From contig JAAYXU010000144.1 of NCBI GenBank assembly GCA_012515725.1, positions 1 through 9,686 of the forward strand: 9,686 nt of DNA, in the 5' to 3' direction. Positions 1-5,747 of the stretch are shown in pieces. How positions within the stretch are numbered: the first letter of the stretch is position 1; every line of letters starts with the position of its first letter. This stretch comes from Clostridiales bacterium (GTDB lineage: Bacteria; Bacillota; Clostridia; Christensenellales; UMGS416). The translations under genes and the position numbers were made by a program. Below the pieces are notes generated by a model that was not told where the DNA came from, did no database searches, and saw nothing but the letters and a program-made list of their open reading frames with translations.

Positions 1-57
1 CAAGATAATATACAGAGACAATATCACAAGATAACAACACATGCTGTAGCCCTGCGG

Positions 58-86
58 TGGTCAAGTCCCGCGTCCTGTGGTATACT
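58..86 (+). promoter_or_regulatory. Putative sigma-A promoter of the ATPase gene
   Basis: The -10 box TATACT (81-86) is preceded by TG one base upstream (78-79), giving an extended -10. A weak -35, TGGTCA (58-63, 4 of 6 consensus bases), lies 17 nt upstream. Transcription would begin near 92-93, which leaves a very short leader holding only the ribosome binding site. The 57 bases to the left are AT-rich and show nothing I can identify. Assigned by eye. Confidence 0.5.
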
Positions 87-106
87 GACTGCGTAGGAGG
101 GGTGGT

Positions 107-919
107 ATGATTTACCTGACGCACATCACGCTTCCGTCCGATAAGACCGCGGAGTGGCCTTTCACGATCCCCGCGGTGGCGACGCTCACGCGCCTAGCGT
201 TCTGCGCCCCGGTGACGCTGCTGGCCGGTGAGAACGGCTCTGGAAAGTCCACGCTGCTAGAAGCGCTGGCGGTTCGGCTGAAGCTTCCGGCAGTGGGCCG
301 CGTCGACGCGGGGAGAGATGACACGCTCGCGGCGGTCCGGCCGCTTGCCAGAGCGATGGGCACGGTGTTGGCCACGCGGCCACGAAGCCGCTTCTTCCTG
401 CGCAGCGAGGACTTTTTTAATTTCGTCAGGAACCTCTCGACCGAGCGGGAAGCGATGCGCGAGGAGCTGCGCAGGGTCCGGGCCGAATACGCCGGGCGTT
501 CGACGTTCGCGGAGAACCAGGCAAAAATGGCGTATGCCGGGGTTATCGCCGACATGGAGAACCGGTACGGACAGGACCTGCTGGAAGCGGCTTCCCATGG
601 AGAGAGCTTCCTGCGCCTTTTCGAGGAACGGATCGTGCCCAGGGGGCTGTACCTGCTGGACGAGCCCGAAGCGCCGCTTTCGCCCCTGCGTCAGATGGCG
701 CTGCTGGCCCTCATTCGCCGTATGGCCAACGAGGAGGAGTGCCAGTTCATCATCGCGACTCATTCGCCTATACTGCTGGCGACGCCCGGAGCAATCGTCT
801 ACGACCTGGATCGGACGCCTTTGGCCCCGGCGGACTGGAAAGAGCTTCCGGGCATCAGCCTAATGCGGGATTTTCTCGAGAGACCCGAGTCATTTCTGCG
901 GCATCTGGAGGAGCCGTAG
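107..919 (+). CDS. ABC-type/AAA family ATPase (COG3910-like), function unknown
   Basis: Predicted soluble P-loop ATPase of 270 aa, resembling the family of small stand-alone ABC-like 'predicted ATPases' (COG3910 from memory). In order it shows Walker A GENGSGKST (residues 41-49), an ABC-signature-like SHGESF (163-168) in place of LSGGQ, Walker B LYLLDEPE (181-188) with the catalytic Glu followed by a D-loop-like segment, and the switch His in ATHSP (H219). These cover a complete ABC nucleotide-binding fold, so it should bind and hydrolyse ATP as a dimer. Residues about 110-155 are charged, helical and possibly coiled-coil; they sit where larger SMC/RecF-like relatives carry their arms. No membrane segments or signal peptide are seen. 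The start is fixed by AGGAGG at 95-100, 6 nt before ATG. It is monocistronic as far as visible. Its substrate or partner cannot be told from the sequence. Confidence 0.88.
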   Translation: MIYLTHITLPSDKTAEWPFTIPAVATLTRLAFCAPVTLLAGENGSGKSTLLEALAVRLKLPAVGRVDAGRDDTLAAVRPLARAMGTVLATRPRSRFFLRSEDFFNFVRNLSTEREAMREELRRVRAEYAGRSTFAENQAKMAYAGVIADMENRYGQDLLEAASHGESFLRLFEERIVPRGLYLLDEPEAPLSPLRQMALLALIRRMANEEECQFIIATHSPILLATPGAIVYDLDRTPLAPADWKELPGISLMRDFLERPESFLRHLEEP

Positions 920-921
920 CC

Positions 922-950
922 ATGCTCAGGCCATTGTCTCTAGCATTTTT
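922..950 (+). terminator. Possible weak intrinsic terminator of the ATPase gene
   Basis: ATGCT (922-926) can pair with AGCAT (942-946), with an inner AG/CT, and five T residues follow (946-950). The stem is short (5 bp) with a large loop, so termination strength is doubtful. It overlaps the 3' end of the convergent dehydrogenase gene. It is the only candidate terminator in the 6-nt convergent junction. Confidence 0.3.
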
Positions 951-1930
951 AACGTAACTTGCCAGCGAACCAGCTCACCGGCAAGCCACCGCGCGCACTC
1001 GTCGGCCATATAGGCTCCCTGTCGCCCCCGTTCGAGGTTCATACTGCCCGCGATATGGGGCGTCATGAATACGTTGCGGCAGCCAAGAAGCGGATTACCC
1101 GCGGAGGGCGGCTCGTCCGGATCGGTAACGTCCAGGAAAGCCGTCAGATCAGGCCGCTCCTCGAGCGCACGCACGAGCCCCGACACATGGACCTGGCTGT
1201 TGCGGCCGGTGTTGATAAACGTGCCGTATTGGGGCATCGCCGCGAAATGTTCGTATCGCAGCATCTCGCGTGTGGATGGAAGGTTGGCAGTGTGGTTTGA
1301 TACCACCTGCGAGGTGGCAAACAGCGAATAAAGATCATCAAGCCTGTGCGCACCCAGCGATTCGACGACTCCTTCGGGACAGTACGGATCGTAGACCTGC
1401 ACGGTCACGTCCAGCGACCCAAGGCGCTCTATCACGCCCCGGCCGATCATGCCGGCGCCAACCAGGCCCACCTTCACCCCAGCATACGCGCCGGGATACC
1501 GCGCGGCAAGCTCACGGGCCGCGCGCCAGTCCTTGCGCGTCATGCGCTGTACCGGCAGAAAGCCCTTCAGAGACAGCTGTATGAGGCTCGAGGCATACTC
1601 GATGACAGGAACCGCGTTAGCAGCCCACGCGCTGAACACCGCGACGCCGCTGTTAAGGTAAGGCCGCGCAAAGTACTGCACACTTCCCGCGCCGTAGAAT
1701 ACCGCCCTGAGCGAGGGAAGCCATTTTTTGATCTCCTCCTCGGTAAGGCGGGGCATGCCCCATGTCGAGAACACGATCTCTGCCTGGGCGAGCGCTGCGG
1801 CGTGACCGGCCATGTCTTCCTGCCGGATCACTTCGGGATATAGCTCTACCATATCCGCGATCCTGCCGCGCACATCGGGAGGGTATACGTCCGGGACGCT
1901 TTCGCTGTTGCAGAAAAATACCGCCTTCAT
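926..1930 (-). CDS. D-isomer-specific 2-hydroxyacid dehydrogenase family protein
   Basis: Cytosolic NAD(P)-dependent oxidoreductase of 334 aa, in the D-2-hydroxyacid dehydrogenase/phosphoglycerate dehydrogenase-like superfamily, interconverting a 2-hydroxyacid and a 2-oxoacid. The nucleotide-binding GLVGAGMIG lies at residues 155-163, followed by an acidic VYDPY at the end of beta-2 (D181), which favours NAD. The catalytic triad is visible: R243 in NTGRNS, E273 in DPDEPP, and H292 in TPHIAGS. Length is normal for the family. The start is ATG at 1930, because AAAGGAGG ends 7 nt upstream and a promoter lies just before it. The reading frame stays open a further 106 codons upstream, but that stretch runs through the SRP RNA and its terminator and is not coding. 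The true substrate is not deducible; the neighbouring aro operon is on the other strand, so no functional link is implied. Confidence 0.9.
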   Translation of the reverse strand: MKAVFFCNSESVPDVYPPDVRGRIADMVELYPEVIRQEDMAGHAAALAQAEIVFSTWGMPRLTEEEIKKWLPSLRAVFYGAGSVQYFARPYLNSGVAVFSAWAANAVPVIEYASSLIQLSLKGFLPVQRMTRKDWRAARELAARYPGAYAGVKVGLVGAGMIGRGVIERLGSLDVTVQVYDPYCPEGVVESLGAHRLDDLYSLFATSQVVSNHTANLPSTREMLRYEHFAAMPQYGTFINTGRNSQVHVSGLVRALEERPDLTAFLDVTDPDEPPSAGNPLLGCRNVFMTPHIAGSMNLERGRQGAYMADECARWLAGELVRWQVTLKMLETMA

Positions 1931-1937
1931 ACGTCTG

Positions 1938-1945
1938 CCTCCTTT
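1938..1945 (-). promoter_or_regulatory. Ribosome binding site fixing the dehydrogenase start
   Basis: On the minus strand AAAGGAGG lies 7 nt before ATG (1930-1928). It decides the start against in-frame upstream ATGs that fall inside the SRP RNA gene and its terminator. Confidence 0.85.
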
Positions 1946-1964
1946 GGCATTTTTTCTCCGATTC

Positions 1965-1993
1965 ATCATAGCACCAAAGAGAGAGCTCCGCAA
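1965..1993 (-). promoter_or_regulatory. Promoter of the 2-hydroxyacid dehydrogenase gene
   Basis: Minus-strand TTGCGG (1993-1988), a 17-nt spacer and TATGAT (1970-1965), with TG one base before the -10 (extended -10). Expected start is near 1958, giving a leader of about 28 nt that contains the AAAGGAGG site. The 8-bp palindrome GCACGTGC (1997-2004) lies just upstream of the -35, and CCGCAAGCGG (1988-1997) overlaps it. Either could be an operator, but no regulator is seen nearby. Confidence 0.65.
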
Positions 1994-2041
1994 GCGGCAC
2001 GTGCGGAAATAAACATATATACCGCCCTGTCCGAGCCAAAT

Positions 2042-2080
2042 AGAAAGACTGCCACACCAGGAACCCTGACGTGACAGCCT
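2042..2080 (-). terminator. Rho-independent terminator of the SRP RNA gene
   Basis: Read on the minus strand, the arm 2079-2065 pairs with 2061-2047 over 15 positions (several G-U), with a 3-nt loop (2064-2062) and an additional A-U closing pair (2080/2046). TTTCT follows. It begins 7-8 nt after the 3' end of the SRP RNA terminal helix, so it ends that transcript before the dehydrogenase promoter. Confidence 0.85.
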
Positions 2081-2087
2081 TATACAT

Positions 2088-2360
2088 TCTGCCGTGCGCC
2101 CGGACTTCGACGCGCGCCTCCCGGCGGTCTCCGGACAGGTAACTCCGGTCAGGCGAACCCGCGGCACACAGGCCATTCCGCTTAATGCTGCTTCCTTCCG
2201 GATCTGACATGGTTCACAGCGGCCTGTTGCACGGGACCCAACCTTCAACGTCCCTTATCCGAACCAGACCCGACAGGCGAACGCCTCGGACCGGGGATCG
2301 ACCCTGCTATGGCGGGTTGCAGGTACAGGGCACCGCCAACTCCCCATCCAGCACGGCAAA
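2088..2360 (-). ncRNA. ffs: Signal recognition particle RNA, large (Alu-domain) bacterial type
   Basis: RNA scaffold of the signal recognition particle, which binds Ffh and guides membrane proteins to FtsY/SecYEG. The S-domain core is unmistakable on the minus strand: GTCAGATCC, a GGAA tetraloop (2199-2196), then GGAAGCAGC. The 5' part (GTGCCCTGTACCTGCA, about 2332-2317) and TTGGGTCCCGTGCAAC match the Alu-domain arrangement of Bacillus subtilis scRNA as I remember it. The ends pair: TGCCGTGC (2358-2351) with GCACGGCA (2097-2090), extended by U-G and U-A. This gives about 273 nt, close to the roughly 270 nt expected for Firmicutes. One base differs from the otherwise highly conserved GTCAGGTCC: an A at 2203. 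The exact ends are inferred from the helix. Confidence 0.95.
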
Positions 2361-2376
2361 CTTTTAATCGGACTTT

Positions 2377-2405
2377 ATTGTATCCCATACGAGCTTTTTA
2401 ATCAA
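2377..2405 (-). promoter_or_regulatory. Promoter of the SRP RNA gene
   Basis: Minus-strand TTGATT (2405-2400), exactly 17 nt of spacer, then TACAAT (2382-2377). Transcription should start near 2370-2369, about 10 nt upstream of the mature 5' end, implying a short leader that is trimmed. It is divergent from the aro operon promoter, with about 70 bp between the two -35 boxes. Confidence 0.8.
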
Positions 2406-2474
2406 GCGGCAAGTTGCGGCATATTATAATGGGATTATATGGATACAAAAGATAAATTTCCGCGAATGAAACAA

Positions 2475-2503
2475 TTGACACCCTGCGGGAATACTGTTAT
2501 AAT
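2475..2503 (+). promoter_or_regulatory. Perfect-consensus promoter of the aromatic amino acid operon
   Basis: TTGACA (2475-2480), a 17-nt spacer and TATAAT (2498-2503) match the sigma-A/sigma-70 consensus at all twelve positions. TG at 2495-2496 adds an extended -10. The start site should be near 2510, about 25 nt before the leader peptide ORF and 250 nt before the first enzyme gene. Such a strong promoter fits control exerted after initiation, by attenuation. Confidence 0.92.
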
Positions 2504-2534
2504 GAACGAAAATCAGTCGGGAGAAAAGTGTTCG

Positions 2535-2648
2535 ATGAATGGACAACGCGCCCAGCGGTATTACGGCTTTAGCGGCCGGAGCTATTATAGCTTCGGTTAC
2601 TTTACGTACTACAAATTCATAACGGGCGTCCATCCGAGCAGAGCATAG
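2535..2648 (+). CDS. Tyr/Phe-rich leader peptide of the aro operon (attenuation peptide)
   Basis: Short ORF of 37 aa lying between the operon promoter and an intrinsic terminator. Seven codons are Tyr (2559, 2562, 2583, 2586, 2598, 2607, 2610) and four are Phe (2568, 2592, 2601, 2616), including three Tyr-Tyr pairs. There is no Trp. This composition, 11 of 37, is what a ribosome-stalling leader sensing charged tRNA-Tyr and tRNA-Phe needs, as in the pheA and trp leaders of enteric bacteria. The start is ATG 2535 because the transcript begins near 2510; an in-frame ATG at 2502 sits on the -10 box and cannot be translated. GGGAG (2519-2523) is a weak ribosome binding site at 11 nt. No function for the peptide itself is expected. 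The regulatory role is inferred, not shown. Confidence 0.85.
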   Translation: MNGQRAQRYYGFSGRSYYSFGYFTYYKFITGVHPSRA

Positions 2649-2685
2649 CCATATTTCATCGACCGTGGTAGGGAGTTCGGAGACG
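2590..2685 (+). promoter_or_regulatory. Putative protector/antiterminator RNA elements of the aro attenuator
   Basis: By hand pairing, segment 2 (CGTC 2627-2630 plus TCCGAGC 2633-2639, with a CA bulge) can pair with GTTCGGAGACG (2675-2685) over 11 bp. This breaks the terminator. The same segment can instead pair with segment 1, CTTCGG (2591-2596 with CCGAG 2634-2638), freeing the terminator. TTCGG occurs in both segment 1 and the terminator arm. A ribosome waiting at Tyr codons 2598-2612 would cover segment 1 and leave segment 2 free; one reaching the stop at 2646 would cover segment 2. A further hairpin, 2576-2584 with 2588-2596, could be the pause structure. No folding program was run. Confidence 0.55.
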
Positions 2686-2700
2686 AACTCCCTTTTTATT
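2670..2700 (+). terminator. Rho-independent terminator (attenuator) upstream of DAHP synthase
   Basis: AGGGAGTTCG (2670-2679), tetraloop GAGA (a GNRA loop), CGAACTCCCT (2684-2693): ten perfect base pairs, then TTTTATT (2694-2700). It lies 21 nt after the leader peptide stop and 59 nt before the DAHP synthase ATG, with no other gene between. In this position it can only act as a premature terminator of the aro operon. Confidence 0.92.
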
Positions 2701-2759
2701 ACGGAGTCACCGAATTCGGGATGTAGTACGGCAGGCAGGAAGGAAAGGCAGGAACCAAT

Positions 2760-3797
2760 ATGATCATCGTTCTCAAACCGGGTACCGAGGAAGCCAGGAT
2801 ACAGGAACTCGTAGCGATGCTGGAGGCGTTGGGCGTCATCGTACAGCGCAACAATGGCGTGGACTACACGGTGCTGGCGCTCATAGGCGACACCACCCAG
2901 GTCAGCCAGTATCCGATCGAGACCAACGACATCGTTCACAAGGTGGTCCGCATACAGGAGCCTTTCAAGCGGGCCAACCGGCTATTTCACCCGCCGGACA
3001 CCGTGATACGCGTGGGCGGTCACGAGATAGGCGGCGGACAGTTCGTTGTGGCCGCAGGGCCATGTGCCGTGGAGAGCGAGAAGCACATATGCGAAATGGC
3101 GCAGCTTATGAAGGCCGCCGGTGCTCATTTTCTGAGGGGCGGCGCGTTTAAGCCCCGGTCGTCTCCATACAGCTTTCAGGGACTGGGAAAGGAAGGTCTC
3201 ACGTATCTGGCCCGAGCCGGAAGGGATGCGGGTATTCCGGTTGTCACGGAAATCATGTCGATAGATATGATTGACGAATTCGTGAAGAATGTCGATATCA
3301 TACAGGTGGGAACGCGCAATATGCAGAACTTCACGCTGCTGCGTGAGCTGGGCCGCATCGATAAACCCATACTCCTCAAGCGGGGCATGAGCGCGACGAT
3401 CGAGGAATGGCTCATGTCGGCAGAGTACATCATTTCCGAGGGAAACGAAAATGTGATACTGTGCGAGCGGGGGATCCGTACGTTTGAGAACTACACGCGC
3501 AACACGCTGGATATCGGCGCGGTTCCGGTCGTCAAGCGCCTGAGTCATCTGCCGGTTCTCGTAGACCCCAGCCACGCGTCGGGCATATGGTGGATGGTGG
3601 AGCCGCTGGCTAGGGCCGCTGTAGTCGCGGGTGCGGACGGGCTGCTCGTCGAGGTGCATACCGATCCCAAGCAGGCGCTGTCCGATGGGAATCAGTCAAT
3701 CAAGCCGCAGAAATTCGATCGGCTGATGAAGGAAATCGAGGTGCTGGCGAGCATCATGGGACGGCCGCTGCGCGCTCCCGGAGAGGAACGGACATGA
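2760..3797 (+). CDS. aroF: 3-deoxy-7-phosphoheptulonate (DAHP) synthase, type I-beta with N-terminal regulatory domain
   Basis: First enzyme of the shikimate pathway, cytosolic: phosphoenolpyruvate plus erythrose 4-phosphate give DAHP. The protein is 345 aa. Residues 1 to about 65 form a ferredoxin-like regulatory domain, and about 75-335 the TIM barrel. Active-site motifs are AGPCAVES (99-106), GAFKPRSSP (128-136), KRGM (207-210) and DPSHASG (269-275). The predicted metal ligands C102, H272, E298 and D309 fall at the numbers I recall for the Thermotoga maritima enzyme, where the N-terminal domain mediates inhibition by Tyr (and weaker by Phe). AGGAA (2750-2754) precedes the ATG. It is the first enzyme gene behind the attenuator, and its stop overlaps the tyrA start by 4 nt. 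The symbol follows clostridial usage; aroA and aroG are used for the same enzyme elsewhere. Confidence 0.96.
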   Translation: MIIVLKPGTEEARIQELVAMLEALGVIVQRNNGVDYTVLALIGDTTQVSQYPIETNDIVHKVVRIQEPFKRANRLFHPPDTVIRVGGHEIGGGQFVVAAGPCAVESEKHICEMAQLMKAAGAHFLRGGAFKPRSSPYSFQGLGKEGLTYLARAGRDAGIPVVTEIMSIDMIDEFVKNVDIIQVGTRNMQNFTLLRELGRIDKPILLKRGMSATIEEWLMSAEYIISEGNENVILCERGIRTFENYTRNTLDIGAVPVVKRLSHLPVLVDPSHASGIWWMVEPLARAAVVAGADGLLVEVHTDPKQALSDGNQSIKPQKFDRLMKEIEVLASIMGRPLRAPGEERT

Positions 3798-4681
3798 GCG
3801 CTGCGCCGGGTCCGGCCGGATGGCCCGCGGATTACTGCGTCACGATAGTGGGGCTGGGGCTCATGGGCGGCTCGATCGCCCGGGCGCTCGCTCCCCATCA
3901 CCCCGCTGCGCTGTGGGCCGTGGACCGCGATCCCGCGGTGCTTGATAGGGCGCGGCGGGAGGGCGTCATTACCCGGGGATTTACCGACGCCCGCGAGCCG
4001 CTAGACCGCTCGGATCTGGTGATCGTGTGCCTGTATCCGGGCGACGCCATCCGATGGATTAATGAAAACAGCATACATATGAAAAAAAGCGCCGTCATTA
4101 CCGACATATGCGGCGTCAAGACGCCCCTTATCGATGGAGTGACGCCCTTGAGGGACGGGGAGCCTGACTACGTTCCCGGCCACCCGATGGCTGGCCGCGA
4201 GCGCTGGGGATACGGGGAGTCCACAGCATCGCTCTTTACTGGATGCAGCTATATACTTACCCCGCTGCCGCGAAATCGGCCCGAAAGCATCAGGCTCGTC
4301 GAAACGCTGGCCCGGACGCTGGGAGCGGCGCGCGTGGTCTTTACCGATGCCGCCACCCACGACGAATACATTGCATTTACCAGCCAGATACCGCATGTGC
4401 TGTCGGTGGCGTATATGCACGCATCCGAGAGTCGCCCGGTCACTCCGTTCGCGGGAGGCAGCTTCGGGGACGTAAGCCGCGTGGCGCTCATAAACGAGCG
4501 AATCTGGACTGAGCTATTTTTACGCAACCGGGACAGGCTGACGCCTGAGATACGCAAACTCGCGCGAAGGCTCAATGAGCTGGCGGATCTTATTGACGGG
4601 AAAGACGCGCCCGCGCTTGCCGAGAGCCTGCGGGAGGCGCGCCGCATGAAGGAGGCCTACGATGCCGCAGATCACCGTTAA
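3794..4681 (+). CDS. tyrA: Prephenate dehydrogenase
   Basis: Oxidative decarboxylation of prephenate to 4-hydroxyphenylpyruvate, the committed step to tyrosine. The 295-aa protein has an N-terminal Rossmann domain, GLGLMGGS (20-27), with D44 in AVDRDP at the end of beta-2, favouring NAD over NADP. The substrate site is seen as GHPMAGRE (H130), H189 in TH(D)EYIAF, the SQIPH segment (197-201) and R229 in DVSRVA. It ends soon after the dimerising helical domain: there is no C-terminal ACT domain, unlike the roughly 370-aa Bacillus type, so feedback by tyrosine is not expected through that route. ATG overlaps the upstream stop in ATGA (3794-3797), behind GGAGAGGAA, suggesting translational coupling. 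Arogenate use instead of prephenate cannot be excluded from sequence. Confidence 0.93.
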   Translation: MSAAPGPAGWPADYCVTIVGLGLMGGSIARALAPHHPAALWAVDRDPAVLDRARREGVITRGFTDAREPLDRSDLVIVCLYPGDAIRWINENSIHMKKSAVITDICGVKTPLIDGVTPLRDGEPDYVPGHPMAGRERWGYGESTASLFTGCSYILTPLPRNRPESIRLVETLARTLGAARVVFTDAATHDEYIAFTSQIPHVLSVAYMHASESRPVTPFAGGSFGDVSRVALINERIWTELFLRNRDRLTPEIRKLARRLNELADLIDGKDAPALAESLREARRMKEAYDAADHR

Positions 4682-5747
4682 CGCCCGATCGGCGTGCTAT
4701 CCTCTTTATATCGAGCGCGGGGTTCTCGATACGCTGGGCGGAAAAATCGCTAAGGCACTGCCGGGCGCGCGTGCGGTCGTCGTGAGCGATGAGACTGTAT
4801 ATGAACTATACGGCGCACGCGCGAAGGAATCGCTGGCGCGTGCCGAGGTTCCGTCAGACTCCGTAGTGCTGCCGCCCGGAGAGGAAACAAAATCTCTGCC
4901 TGTGCTTTTCAGGCTCTATGAACAGATGGTCGAGCTTTCGATGAGCCGCACCGACGTGATCGTCGCGCTGGGCGGCGGTGTCATAGGCGACCTTGCTGGC
5001 GTGCTGGCGGCGACCTATCTGAGGGGAGTTCCCTATGTGCAGGTTCCAACCACGCTTCTGTCTCAGATCGATAGCAGCATAGGCGGCAAGACGGCGGTCA
5101 ATCTGCCCTCTGGAAAAAATCTGGTGGGCGCGTTCTACCATCCGCGGATGGTGCTCATAGATCCGGGTACGCTGGCCACGCTGAGCGATGAGGAATTCGC
5201 CGGGGGCATGGCCGAGATCATAAAGACCGCCTGTATACTGGACGGTGAGCTGTTCGATTTGCTGGAGGCGAACGCGGGCCGGGCGGCCGTGACGCCGCTC
5301 ATCGAGCAGGTGATCGCGCGCTGCTGCGCGATCAAGGCAGGCGTCGTGGAGGCCGACGAGCGGGACACAGGTGAGCGGTTACTACTGAACTTCGGCCACA
5401 CGCTGGCCCATGCGCTGGAGAAATGCGCGCGGCCGCCGATGCGGCACGGACAGGCGGTGGCGGTGGGTATGACCCGAATTACCGCCGCGAGCGAACGGCG
5501 GGGCATGACCCGGCCGCCCGGGACGGCGGCTCGCCTTGCGGGACTGCTGGCGGCATTCGGGCTGCCTACGGAGCTGCCTGGCTGCATCGACTCGGAAACG
5601 CTGCTCGCCTATGCCTGGCGCGACAAGAAGGTGTTCAGCGGAAAGCTCAAGCTGGCACTGCTCCGGAGCATCGGTGAGGCTTTTGTACATCCCATAGACC
5701 GCGGAGGGCTGGCCGCGTTCCTTAGTGAAGGGGAGGAGAGGCGATGA
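4662..5747 (+). CDS. aroB: 3-dehydroquinate synthase
   Basis: Second shikimate-pathway enzyme: NAD- and metal-dependent cyclisation of DAHP to 3-dehydroquinate. The 361-aa protein is of usual length. The NAD-binding GGGVIGDLAG (104-113) and the stretch PTTLLSQIDSSIGGKTAVN (129-147) are typical. Metal ligands are E185 (GGMAEIIK), H246 (NFGHTLAHA) and H262 (RHGQAVAVG). K151 and N153 (SGKNL) belong to the phosphate/substrate site. ATG at 4662 follows AAGGAGG by 6 nt and lies 20 nt inside the end of tyrA, the longest overlap in the operon. No key residue is missing. Confidence 0.97.
   Translation: MPQITVNARSACYPLYIERGVLDTLGGKIAKALPGARAVVVSDETVYELYGARAKESLARAEVPSDSVVLPPGEETKSLPVLFRLYEQMVELSMSRTDVIVALGGGVIGDLAGVLAATYLRGVPYVQVPTTLLSQIDSSIGGKTAVNLPSGKNLVGAFYHPRMVLIDPGTLATLSDEEFAGGMAEIIKTACILDGELFDLLEANAGRAAVTPLIEQVIARCCAIKAGVVEADERDTGERLLLNFGHTLAHALEKCARPPMRHGQAVAVGMTRITAASERRGMTRPPGTAARLAGLLAAFGLPTELPGCIDSETLLAYAWRDKKVFSGKLKLALLRSIGEAFVHPIDRGGLAAFLSEGEERR

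Noticed and set aside
1931..2248. 106-codon N-terminal extension of the 2-hydroxyacid dehydrogenase frame
   Set aside because: It runs through the SRP RNA gene and its terminator. The residues do not look like the family, and a strong RBS plus promoter sit at the shorter start, ATG 1930.
2439..2534. Longer (69-aa) version of the leader peptide starting at 2439 or 2502
   Set aside because: Both starts lie upstream of, or on, the perfect promoter and would not be in the transcript starting near 2510.
2636..2648. TRAP-like repeats GAG-CA-GAG-CA-TAG at the end of the leader ORF
   Set aside because: Only three triplets, where TRAP sites need about nine to eleven. The leader codons are Tyr and Phe, not Trp.
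2510..2700. T-box riboswitch for Tyr or Phe
   Set aside because: There is no T-box consensus (AGGGTGGNACCGCG) before the terminator; GTGGTAGGGAG at 2665-2675 does not match. The leader is too short for Stem I, and the codon-rich ORF explains the region better.
2709..2720. Palindrome CCGAATTCGG between attenuator and DAHP synthase
   Set aside because: Short, with no U-tract or known operator resemblance. It could pair with the TTCGG arm only after the terminator has been passed.
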